The notes beneath the pieces were generated by a model. The model was not told the origin of the DNA. It searched no databases and was given only the letters and a program-made list of their open reading frames with translations. From assembly GCA_009779755.1 (NCBI GenBank), contig WRDO01000012.1, positions 1 to 64,000 on the forward strand: DNA of 64,000 nt, given 5' to 3'. The position numbers and the translations under genes were made by a program. This DNA comes from Defluviitaleaceae bacterium (GTDB lineage: Bacteria; Bacillota; Clostridia; Lachnospirales; WQUN01). Every line of letters starts with the position of its first letter. The first letter of the stretch is position 1. Positions 35,063 to 43,613 of the stretch are shown here, one piece after another.

Positions 35063-36697
35063 GTGAAAATCTACAACGTAGGAATTTACGCCCGCCTGTC
35101 GCAGGAAAACAAAAACAAACGATATGACGAGGACTCCGTGAGCATCGAAAACCAAGTGTCCATGTTGACCCGATTTATCGCCATGATGCCCGGTTGGATT
35201 AAAACGCGCACCTATATCGACGACGGCGCAAGCGGCACAAATTTCCAACGGCGTGGTTTTATCGACATGATGGAGGATGTGCGCAGCGGAGTTATCAACC
35301 TTGTCTTGGTAAAAGACCTTTCGCGCTTCGGAAGAAATTACCTTGAAGCGGGGCACTACCTCGAAGAAGAACTGCCGGCGTTGGGTTGCCGATTTGTGGC
35401 AATTGGTGACAACATTGATACCGAAACGGGCGAAACGGATATCATGGCTTTTCTTAACGCTATAAATGACTATTTCGTGCGAAACACAAGTGACCGCATC
35501 AAGTCCGTGATGTCAGCCAAGGCGAAGGACGGGCAAAAACTCAGCGGGGTTGTACCTTACGGCTACGACCGCAATCCGAATGCGCGAACACGGTTGATTG
35601 TTGATGAATACGCCGCCGCGGTGGTTAGGAAAGTTTTTGCTTTGCGCTCGACGGGCATGGGGTACAACGCCATCGCCGGGGTATTAAATAAAGAAGGCTT
35701 CACGCCGCCGCGCCGATATTATTTTGAACGTCAAGGGCGCACCACTAAGGCCGAATGTGCCGTAGCGTGGACGATACGGACGATAAAGCTGATGTTGTGC
35801 AACGAAATTTACCTCGGTCATACCGTTTCCATGAAACGCGGCACACGTTCTTACCGCGACAGCCGAACCTATCTCCGTGATGAAAGCGAATGGATACGGG
35901 TGGAAAACACGCATCCCCCTATCATAACCACCGAGATTTGGGACAAGGTGCAAATTTTAAACCAAACGGCGAAGAAAATTGCCGCAAACCATCAAACACC
36001 GCAACAAAGGTTGTTTTCCGGTTTGCTCATTTGCTCGGATTGTAATGTTAAAATGGGGTATGCCAAGCATACGGAAACAAAAAAAGACGGCAGGGTCGCT
36101 GACTTCGGTGCATATGTTTGCCGGACATATATCGGTAGCGGATGCGTGGTATGTTCTTCCCACAGGATAAATGAGCGGACGCTGAAGGCATTGGTGATTT
36201 CCAATATACGGGAAGCAGCAAGCAAAGTCATTCGTGACGAAGCGGCGATGCAGGAGTCATTACAGCGTATTTTTTTGGATGAACGCAAAACAGGAAAAGC
36301 AAAAATGGCGCAAGAAAAACGCCTCCTTGAACAACAGCTTATTGAATACGATAACCGAATAGAAAAACTGTATGACGAACGCGACGAAGGGCTTATTACG
36401 CCGGAAGATTTTTATGCATATGTTGGCGAAGTTGAAGCTCAACGGGAAGTGTCGGAAAAGCGGTGTTCTACCCTTCGCGAATCGATCCTCAAAGTCGAAA
36501 CGAAAACCAACGACATCAATAAATGGATTTCCCTCATCAAAGAAAAATTCGCCACGGACGAAGCGGACAGGGATTTGTTGGAAAGCCTGATTGACAGAAT
36601 TGAAGTCGGGAGGAAGCAAACAGCGGACGGCGTACCGACACAAGATGTACGCATTTTTTACAAATTTGCGGGAGAAACCGTCAAACCTTCCCTATAG
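35063..36697 (+). CDS. Large serine recombinase (site-specific integrase/excisionase type)
   Basis: 544 residues, complete. Resolvase domain: ARLSQEN near residue 10-16 with the catalytic Ser at about 13, and VKDLSRFGRNYLEAG near 82-96. The recombinase domain (GVVPYGYDR), a zinc ribbon with CSDC and a second Cys pair, and a Lys/Glu-rich coiled coil (~385-480) follow. Length and order match TndX/CcrA-type recombinases that insert and remove elements. It starts 8 bp after the first recombinase. The gene ends at the junction with the sleC-like fragment, as expected for an element-end recombinase. It is probably active, as all key motifs are intact. Confidence 0.95.
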   Translation: MKIYNVGIYARLSQENKNKRYDEDSVSIENQVSMLTRFIAMMPGWIKTRTYIDDGASGTNFQRRGFIDMMEDVRSGVINLVLVKDLSRFGRNYLEAGHYLEEELPALGCRFVAIGDNIDTETGETDIMAFLNAINDYFVRNTSDRIKSVMSAKAKDGQKLSGVVPYGYDRNPNARTRLIVDEYAAAVVRKVFALRSTGMGYNAIAGVLNKEGFTPPRRYYFERQGRTTKAECAVAWTIRTIKLMLCNEIYLGHTVSMKRGTRSYRDSRTYLRDESEWIRVENTHPPIITTEIWDKVQILNQTAKKIAANHQTPQQRLFSGLLICSDCNVKMGYAKHTETKKDGRVADFGAYVCRTYIGSGCVVCSSHRINERTLKALVISNIREAASKVIRDEAAMQESLQRIFLDERKTGKAKMAQEKRLLEQQLIEYDNRIEKLYDERDEGLITPEDFYAYVGEVEAQREVSEKRCSTLRESILKVETKTNDINKWISLIKEKFATDEADRDLLESLIDRIEVGRKQTADGVPTQDVRIFYKFAGETVKPSL

Positions 36698-38609
36698 GTG
36701 CGTTTATACAGAATGGTACCGCGTACGTGGTCACAGCTTCGATATTACGAACAGCACCCAGTTTGACCAAATGTTCGTAGAAGGCGGGCAAATCTTCCGT
36801 ACGATCGATGCGATGGTGGATCGTATCATCAACCGTTTCATTCGGCGCGAAGGGCATTTGGAACCTTTCTTCGCGGAATATTGTGACGGCCGCCGCTCGA
36901 CGTGTCCCGGTTTATGGCAATGGAGCACGGTGACACTGGCCAACCAAGGGCGCAACGCGTTGCAAATCCTGCGCAATTTCTATCCGAACGACGTGCAGAT
37001 CGTGGAAACCGATAATATCGGCTGGGTGCAGGAATCCTTCCCCGGTTTCGCATTGCGCCCCGGTATGAGCGGTACCCCGGTACGGACGATCCAAACTTGG
37101 CTTAACCGCATTCGCGTCAATTTCCCGATCATACCGCGGATTGACAGCATAACCGGTGTGTACGGCCCGCAAACCGAAGCGGCGGTACGCGCTTTCCAAA
37201 GCATACGCGAATTGGGGATGATGACCCCCAACGGCATCGTTGACCGCAATACGTGGCTGCGCATGAGCTTTACCTTATCCGCGGTACAGCGGCTGGGCGA
37301 ACTCACCAGCGAGGGTATCATCATGGGTATCGGGCGTACGCCGCCTACGGACATCATCCGTGAAGGCGCGCGTGGCCGCCTCGTGGCGCAAGCGCAATAT
37401 ATCATGAACTTTATCGCGCAATTCTACCCCGCGGTACCCATGGTTACGCAAAATTCCAGCTTCACCCGCGACTTCGCGAACGCCGTGCGTGAATTCCAGC
37501 GTGCCTTCGGGCTTAACGTTGACGGCGTAATCGGACCCAATACATGGCGTATGCTTTACACCGTATATTGGCGCATTCGCGACAATGTCAACCTTCCGCC
37601 ATGGGAAGGCGGCGAAGTGCCGCCGCTCCCGCCGGGCCCGCCAATCCCCCCGGGTCCGCCAACCCCGCCGGGCGGCATCCCCCCGTACCCCGGGCAATTG
37701 ATACGCGTCGGCGCACGCGGCGCAGACGTTGAACGTATCCAACGTTGCCTTAATTCCGTACGCCAACAAAACCCCTCCATCGGTTTGCTCGTCGTCGACG
37801 GCATCTTCGGACCGATTACGCAAGCAAGCGTAATGGAATTCCAACGCATCGCCAACCTAAACCCCGACGGTATCGTCGGCCCGCTGACGTGGGGCGCGCT
37901 TATGCCCCGTTGCTACGGCCGCCCCATGCCGCCCTACCCCGGTTACCTGATGCGCGTGGGCGTAAGGGGCGAAAATGTACGGCAGGTACAATCCTGCTTA
38001 AATTCCGTGAACAATGCGGGTTTGGTGACGGACGGGATCTTCGGGCCGCTTACGCAAGCGGCGGTCATCAATTACCAACGGGCCAACGGTTTAAATCCCG
38101 ACGGAATCGTCGGACCCATCACTTGGGATCATTTGATGCGGCGTTGCGGGTTTACTCCGACGGCTGCGGGACGGGAAATCGTACCCGCCGCAATAGCGGA
38201 AGCCCCGGAAAACATGCACCCCATCGACAGGCCCCTGCCGGAAGCGGTAATGCAAGAATGCGCCTGCGTTTCGAATCCGATCATGACGATCCCAACGCCC
38301 GAGCCGTCCGAACCTCCTATAACATTCGAACCCCCAATGTTTACCATGCCCGTGCATCCCGTGATGCCCCTACCCGTACCCGAGCAACCCGTCGAACCTC
38401 CGGTTATAGCGACCCCGTTGCCGATGCCGATGCCGTTGCCAACCCCGATGCCGATGCCCTTACCGTTACCGACCCCGTTGCCGATGCCCATACCGCCGCC
38501 GACCCTTCCGCCCGATCACGTTTCGAACCTTTGCGACTTACCCATGGCGGAAATCGATGTCGAAGAGCTCCTTAAGTTATACCTTTTGAATAAATTGTGT
38601 AAGCGTTAA
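36698..38609 (+). pseudogene. sleC: SleC-like spore cortex-lytic protein, 3' part
   Basis: The frame resumes with VYTEWYRVRGHSFDITNST, matching the middle of SleC-type cortex-lytic enzymes. CPGLWQWSTVTLANQG and a helical segment follow. Four peptidoglycan-binding repeats come next (about 37,060-38,160), each with a VDGIFGP/VIGPNTW-like core. The end is a Pro-Met-rich tail and a Leu-rich C-terminus. SleC normally has one such repeat set, so this is a longer variant. The upstream part, which should hold the pre-peptide and SpoIID-like catalytic Glu, is missing. The open frame running back to 36591 is only the recombinase gene read in another frame. It could become whole again if the inserted element is excised. 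Confidence 0.88.
38395..38512 (+). repeat. Low-complexity Pro/Met/Leu-coding repeat
   Basis: Tandem degenerate units of the kind CCGATGCCGATGCC encode a Pro-Met-Pro-Leu tail of the sleC-like protein. Such tracts are prone to slippage and probably form an extended wall-spanning linker. Confidence 0.8.
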
Positions 38610-38624
38610 GCAAACGTAAAAAAC

Positions 38625-38667
38625 GGGCGGGAATATAACCGAATCAAATCGGATCCCGCCCTTTTTT
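38625..38667 (+). terminator. Intrinsic terminator of the sleC-like gene
   Basis: An 8-bp GC stem (GGGCGGGA / TCCCGCCC) with an inner CCGA/TCGG pair and a following TTTTTT run, 15 bases after the stop codon. A clear rho-independent terminator. Confidence 0.92.
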
Positions 38668-38683
38668 CGATGGGGGGATTGTG

Positions 38684-39868
38684 ATGAACAACCATGACTT
38701 TAATGTGGGAAAAGTAATCGTCACCTTAAACAGGGATTTTTTTTGCCATGATACTTCCGATTGTTATTACCCCGTTTTGGAAGGGGTCGAATTTACGAAG
38801 GTGGAAAATATATTCCGATCGGAGGCACGCGGATGCCCAAGGGGTGACATCATATTAGTCCATTTGGATTGCGGGGAGGAGGAATCGGTTTTTGATGCGA
38901 TTGAAACGCTTACGGCAAACCCGATGGTCATGTTTGCCGAGCCCGATTTTATCTTTGACAACCATTTGATCCCCAACGACCCTTATTTCGGGTACCTTTG
39001 GGGATTGGAGCGGATCATGGCCCCCAATGCGTGGGACTATACCACGGGTAACGCCAACGTCGTCGTGGGTGTGGTGGACAGCGGCATCGATTTTACGCAT
39101 CCGGATATTGCGGATAATATATGGTTTTCCCAAGACGGTTATCCCGGATGGAATTTTATCAATGACAGCGGCGATTCCATGGATATGACCGGACACGGGA
39201 CCCACGTTGCCGGGACGATCGGCGCGGTCGGCAACAATATGATCGGGATAACCGGGACCGCGTGGAACGTTAAACTCGCTTCGCTTAAAATAGGGGAGAG
39301 CTGCTTCAGCCTTGCTTCGGCGGTTGCCGCCATTCAATATGCCAACGAAAACGATATCCCCATCCTCAACTGCAGCTGGGGCGGCCGGCATTATATCCCA
39401 AGCCTGAGGCACGCGATTGAGCAATACAACGGTTTGTTTATCGCTTCGGCGGGAAACAGCGGCTCTGATAACGACCTTGACCCCGAGTTCCCCGCTTCCT
39501 TCGATTGCGACAACATCATTTCCGTCGCGGCTGCCAACACTTATGACGAACTGTCGCTGTTTTCCAACTACGGTGCGTTGAGCGTCGATCTCGCCGCACC
39601 CGGGACGTATATCTACAGCCTTTCCCTCGGGGGGGAATACAGCTATATGGACGGGACGTCCATGTCGGCCCCCTATGTGGCGGGAGCCGCCGCTTTATTA
39701 AAATCATATTTGCCGAACCTTACGGCTTTGGAAATGAAGGATATCATCCTGTCAAGCGTGAGCAAGCATCCCAACCTTAACGGCCTCGTATCATCCGGCG
39801 GGATATTAAACGTCAATACCATGCTGAAGGTGGGAAACGATTACCATTCCGCTTTAACGGCCGCATAA
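38684..39868 (+). CDS. Subtilisin-like serine protease (S8), no signal peptide
   Basis: About 394 residues. The catalytic triad is complete: Asp in VVDSGIDFTH (~133), His in GHGTHVAGT (~172) and Ser in GTSMSAPYVAGA (~327). A propeptide-like N-terminal domain ending FAEPDF (1-~95) precedes it. No secretion signal or membrane helix is seen, so the enzyme acts in the cytoplasm or is packed into the spore. It follows the sleC-like gene by 75 bp across a terminator. In clostridia, subtilisin-like Csp proteases activate SleC, so a related germination role is possible. It lacks the extra jelly-roll region of Csp proteins, so an ordinary intracellular protease is an equal alternative. The start is ATG at 38684; a GTG at 38681 is also possible. 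Confidence 0.93.
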   Translation: MNNHDFNVGKVIVTLNRDFFCHDTSDCYYPVLEGVEFTKVENIFRSEARGCPRGDIILVHLDCGEEESVFDAIETLTANPMVMFAEPDFIFDNHLIPNDPYFGYLWGLERIMAPNAWDYTTGNANVVVGVVDSGIDFTHPDIADNIWFSQDGYPGWNFINDSGDSMDMTGHGTHVAGTIGAVGNNMIGITGTAWNVKLASLKIGESCFSLASAVAAIQYANENDIPILNCSWGGRHYIPSLRHAIEQYNGLFIASAGNSGSDNDLDPEFPASFDCDNIISVAAANTYDELSLFSNYGALSVDLAAPGTYIYSLSLGGEYSYMDGTSMSAPYVAGAAALLKSYLPNLTALEMKDIILSSVSKHPNLNGLVSSGGILNVNTMLKVGNDYHSALTAA

Positions 39869-39870
39869 TA

Positions 39871-39911
39871 AACGAGGGCGCAACCCCATAACGGTTGGCC
39901 CTCGTTTTTTG
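39871..39911. terminator. Bidirectional terminator between convergent genes
   Basis: Stem AACGAGGGC / GCCCTCGTT extended by CAACC / GGTTG, followed by T residues on both strands. It separates the S8 protease from the beta-helix gene transcribed in the opposite direction. Confidence 0.92.
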
Positions 39912-39923
39912 GCATAATACCCA

Positions 39924-42845
39924 TCAATCCACCCGTAACCCCAATATCGGCGCGAAGGGGGTTACGACCCCATGCTCCACCGCGGCGTTCGTATTTATGA
40001 TCGATATATTACGCAGCATACCCAAGCCGTAAACGGGCGTACCATCCCGATCATCCCTCCCCAAGCAACGCAAGTCCCACCAATTGCTTTGGAAGTTGCG
40101 CAATTGACCGCGGTAAGCCACGTCCGCCGGGTCGGCGTAACCGATAAATATTGAACGCCCTTCCATTTCAATATTACGGATCGTGATATTGTCCACTCCG
40201 TACATATATATATCACCGTTAATCGTTGCTTCATGACCTGCCCAATTGGTAAGAATCGTGGGGTTGTTCAGGTTCCCGCTTGCGTTGACGGGGATGGTAA
40301 CGTTTTCATTAAATACCCCGCGCAGGAATAACGTGTCCCCATGCCACAATAACGTCACGGCATGGCTTACGGTACGCCACGGGTTGTTATGCGAACCGTC
40401 CTGTTTGTCGTTGCCCGTATCCGCGCATACGTATCGGCGGGTAGGGCTGTTGCGCATAGCTTCGATGATGTCTTCCCGCGTGACGACCAAGACGGCCGCG
40501 GCTTCGGGTAACGTGCGCCACCAATGGGGCGTGTGGAAGTTACGTACGATGTAGCTCGTACGTCCCGATACGGGGTTATAGTAGGGGATGCGCACAAAAA
40601 AACGTACGCCCGGGTAGCGGGATTCGGGGTGCGGCGTACCGCGTACGCTGCCCATCGTCCACGGTGCGTTAAGGGACGCGATCCTCGAAAAGTCGATGTC
40701 ACCCTCGTTACCGTAACCGAACGAAACGATCCCCCGATAAGCGTTGTCGGAAAAGAACCCTTGCTGCACGCTTAAACGGCCGCCGTAACCCGACGCCGCG
40801 TGCACTTCATAACCGAATGCCCAGTTCAGAATACCGGCTATCACATTTCGGCGCTGGGGGGAATCGGCGGGTACGGCATCGGAAACAGGCATTTCCTTCA
40901 CCCGCTCCTCGAAATAGCGCGCGATATTACGCCCTACCCGCGAAAGCGATAAGGGATTTGAAACGCTTCCGCGTACATCGGTCCGACTCAGGTATTGCAT
41001 GATTTCGTTGGCGGCGGGGAGCACCTGTACATAAGCGCGGTAATCCGCCATCGCCGTTTCGAACAAGGGTAACCGTGCGGATGCCATGGTATTTTTTATA
41101 CGCTCGATGTCCGCTCCCGCGTCGTTTGCGTATGCCGTGCGGGTAAAATCGCCGACATCCGTACCCTGCGAAAAGTCCATACCTTTTATGGGAGAGGATT
41201 CCGCGCGGACGTTTCCGCCCAACAAATTCGTGTGGGGTAATGCGGATTCGACCGCTCTGCCGAACATGGGCCGCCCGTAGATGACGTTCCCTTCGAAGGA
41301 AAGGTACGCCTTTCTCGACACCCCCGCGTCGTTGTCGTTCCAGCCGGAAACAAGGTAACGGATATTATGGTTGGGATCGGTTACGCGTACGCCCGCGTCG
41401 ATGAAGCAGATGATGATATTATCCGCAAAATGAAAGTTTCGGTTCATTTCCCTGCCCGAATGGTTATTATTGATATTGACCGCACCGTTTACGTTCCCGC
41501 TTGCGCCGCGTACCATATCACGGGCGATCAGCGTATTGTTACGCACGTCGATATCGCGCGCGCCGAACGTCCCGCCCAGCAGCAGCGCGCCCTGTCGGTT
41601 GTTGGCTACGATATTGTGGTAGATACGTATGTTTTCCGCCATTACGGGTTCGGGTCCGTCCCAGCGTGCGTGTGAGGGTTCCGTCCCCACCGATATACCG
41701 CAGCTGGAACCGGAAACGATGTTGTACCTAATGGTAATATCGAGCGCGCCGTCCACGTATATCCCCGACGCACCGCCGCAACCCTCGTATGCGTGGTTGC
41801 CGTAGCCGATATTGTTGATCACGACATTACCCTCGACGATGCCGCGTCGCGCCCGATTCCAATCCGCGCGGGCGTTCGCGCTTGTCCCCGTACCCGTAAT
41901 CCAGCCCCACAAGCCGATCACATTTATCCCGATATTATTATTGTTGTGTACGTAGTTGTTGCGTACGGTAAAATCCGCCACGTTGCCGGCGACAACGATA
42001 TTTTCCGTCCAGCCCACGCGGTTGTATGCAACCTCGTTGCCCTCAATTAATAAATCACGCAACGCGTTTTCTTCACGGTGGGCGCGCCCGTATACTTGTA
42101 TGGCGGAACCGTTGGCCCCCGGTGCGTTGGGCGTAGGGTAGCCGAAAGTGTCGCCGTCCATGCCCCATATCGTGTTGTTTACGATTTCAACGCCTTGGCT
42201 GCGCCCGCTTGGGTTTGATGTCTCCACCAACACAGCGGCGGGGGTGGAAAAACCAAAGTTAACCGGCGCGTTGTTTTGTATCACCAAGCCGTAGATGCGT
42301 ATATAATCCGAATCCCTGATGATAATCATTTGAGGTTGACCGAATTCGCCGACTTCGTTGAGCGAACCGTCCAGCACCGCCGTTTCCCCCGGGTAATTAC
42401 GTACGGTGAGGAAAGCGGGGGCTTCGCCTTGCAATCGGTCGCGCCCCGTGTCATCGTATCGGCTGCCCGAAATCATAAATTGTTGGAAGTAGATACCCTC
42501 ACGGATGTAAATCGTTTGGTTGCCTTTATCCCGGTTCGTATTCGCGGCGTTGACGGCACGTTGCACCGTGGCGAAGGGGTTTTCCTTACTGCCGTCGTTT
42601 GTGTCCGATCCGGTCACGCATACATAAAAATAATAATCACCCACGACAGGGCGCGGGCGGGGTGTGATTTCGGGGGAATCCCCCATGGGTATTGGTGAAT
42701 TACTTGGTTTTTCCGTTGGGGGATGCTCCGCGGGGGGGTCGGGATTCGGGGGCTTATCATTCGAACGCATCATAAAAAAAATACCGGTCCCGTATAAAAA
42801 GATAATTACGCAGGCATAGATTGCAAAGGTTTTTTTGTTTTTCAT
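39924..42845 (-). CDS. Secreted/anchored right-handed beta-helix protein
   Basis: 973 residues. An N-terminal hydrophobic helix (8-25) serves as signal anchor; it has no lipobox. A Pro-rich spacer (to ~65) follows. Parallel beta-helix repeats begin with SDTNDGSKENPFATVQRAV (~80) and continue to about 480, with NNxI/VVxNN-type turns. The middle (480-830) is less repetitive. A second helix unit starts near 850 with DTGNDKQDGSHNNPWRTV. This fold is used by pectate lyases and other polysaccharide lyases and hydrolases. The active-site residues cannot be named from sequence. Parts resemble the beta-helix protein at 59069 (SGIYVDG near the middle), so both may treat the same polymer class. Confidence 0.85.
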   Translation of the reverse strand: MKNKKTFAIYACVIIFLYGTGIFFMMRSNDKPPNPDPPAEHPPTEKPSNSPIPMGDSPEITPRPRPVVGDYYFYVCVTGSDTNDGSKENPFATVQRAVNAANTNRDKGNQTIYIREGIYFQQFMISGSRYDDTGRDRLQGEAPAFLTVRNYPGETAVLDGSLNEVGEFGQPQMIIIRDSDYIRIYGLVIQNNAPVNFGFSTPAAVLVETSNPSGRSQGVEIVNNTIWGMDGDTFGYPTPNAPGANGSAIQVYGRAHREENALRDLLIEGNEVAYNRVGWTENIVVAGNVADFTVRNNYVHNNNNIGINVIGLWGWITGTGTSANARADWNRARRGIVEGNVVINNIGYGNHAYEGCGGASGIYVDGALDITIRYNIVSGSSCGISVGTEPSHARWDGPEPVMAENIRIYHNIVANNRQGALLLGGTFGARDIDVRNNTLIARDMVRGASGNVNGAVNINNNHSGREMNRNFHFADNIIICFIDAGVRVTDPNHNIRYLVSGWNDNDAGVSRKAYLSFEGNVIYGRPMFGRAVESALPHTNLLGGNVRAESSPIKGMDFSQGTDVGDFTRTAYANDAGADIERIKNTMASARLPLFETAMADYRAYVQVLPAANEIMQYLSRTDVRGSVSNPLSLSRVGRNIARYFEERVKEMPVSDAVPADSPQRRNVIAGILNWAFGYEVHAASGYGGRLSVQQGFFSDNAYRGIVSFGYGNEGDIDFSRIASLNAPWTMGSVRGTPHPESRYPGVRFFVRIPYYNPVSGRTSYIVRNFHTPHWWRTLPEAAAVLVVTREDIIEAMRNSPTRRYVCADTGNDKQDGSHNNPWRTVSHAVTLLWHGDTLFLRGVFNENVTIPVNASGNLNNPTILTNWAGHEATINGDIYMYGVDNITIRNIEMEGRSIFIGYADPADVAYRGQLRNFQSNWWDLRCLGRDDRDGTPVYGLGMLRNISIINTNAAVEHGVVTPFAPILGLRVD

Positions 42846-42854
42846 ACGCCACCC

Positions 42855-43475
42855 CTATAAATAAAAGAATATTTCCTCCGGGCTCCGCAATACCGCGTCG
42901 AACAACCCTTTTTCATTATGGTCAAGGTATCCCCATCCTGCGCCCAACGCCGTGACGGCGTTGCCCTTAGCCGCTTCCGCGTCCTTAAACATGTCGCCGA
43001 CCATTACGAAATTACGCGGGTCTCCCCCATCGATAATACGTTTTACCATATCGATCTTCTGCGGTTCGCCGCAATGGATCCCCGTAAACAAATCCGTTAT
43101 ACCCGCCGCTTTTAACGTATTGCCCACATGACGTTCGCTGCCCGTACTCGCAATAAAAAGGGGATGTCCTTTTTCCGCCAGACTTGCGAGCATTTCGCGC
43201 ACCTCGGGGAACAAGATATCCCGTCCGATCTTTGTTATATTTTCCGCTTCCAACGCATCTACATCGTCGGCGATGTCAACCAACGTTTTTTCAGGCAAAT
43301 CGGGGAACAGCTTCGCATGGAATTCGAGCCCGCCCAAACCCATTGCCGCACGGATGTGCGCATCCGTTATTTCAGGCAAGCCGTATTTACCCGCCAACGC
43401 CTTTATCGCCGGGCTTGTTGCCTGCGCCGTTGCCGTCAGCGTGCCGTCCATATCAAATATCACGTGTTTCTTCAT
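42855..43475 (-). CDS. HAD superfamily phosphatase
   Basis: 206 residues from ATG 43475. Motif I is VIFDMDGTL, motif II is FIASTGSER (Thr at that position), and motif III/IV is VMVGDMFKDAEAAKGN. This is the PGP/beta-phosphoglucomutase-like branch with a helical cap. It is a cytoplasmic phosphatase for small phosphorylated sugars or a similar substrate; the exact one is unknown. An upstream ATG at 43517 would add 14 residues, but a TTGACA-like box on the minus strand lies only ~25 bases before it, so the shorter form fits better. It ends 10 bp before the beta-helix gene and probably shares its transcript. Confidence 0.92.
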   Translation of the reverse strand: MKKHVIFDMDGTLTATAQATSPAIKALAGKYGLPEITDAHIRAAMGLGGLEFHAKLFPDLPEKTLVDIADDVDALEAENITKIGRDILFPEVREMLASLAEKGHPLFIASTGSERHVGNTLKAAGITDLFTGIHCGEPQKIDMVKRIIDGGDPRNFVMVGDMFKDAEAAKGNAVTALGAGWGYLDHNEKGLFDAVLRSPEEIFFYL

Positions 43476-43613
43476 TATAACGTCATCCCTGTCTGTTAAA
43501 ATCATCAATGTATCCATTCTGCCTATATTACGCTATAATGTCAATCGCTGTTGATACAATGCATTACAAACCGGCAGGGCTTGTCATAACAAAATCGGGA
43601 ATGGGGATTACCC
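43476..43613. promoter_or_regulatory. Divergent intergenic region, HAD/beta-helix and MFS genes
   Basis: 138 bases. On the plus strand a TATAAT lies at about 43534-43539 without a convincing -35. On the minus strand TTGACA occurs near 43541-43546, with a weak -10 (CAGAAT) 17 bases further. Promoters for both directions probably lie here. Confidence 0.4.

Larger units (their letters stand above)
33687..36697 (+). mobile_element. Right part of a serine-recombinase element inserted in a sleC-like gene
   Basis: Two tandem large serine recombinases lie between the ICE and the resumed sleC-like frame. The second recombinase stop (36695-36697) is within about five bases of the sleC resumption. This suits the end of an integrated element whose recombinase sits at its border. 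The left part of this element should lie beyond the ICE, outside the window. Confidence 0.7.

Noticed and set aside
36591..36697. Apparent N-terminus of the sleC-like reading frame
   Set aside because: These codons are the 3' end of the recombinase gene read in another frame; SleC similarity begins only at about 36,699.
38395..38512. Tandem repeats resembling a repeat array
   Set aside because: Units are short, degenerate and in frame, coding for Pro-Met-Leu; there are no unique spacers, so this is not a CRISPR array. None was seen elsewhere.
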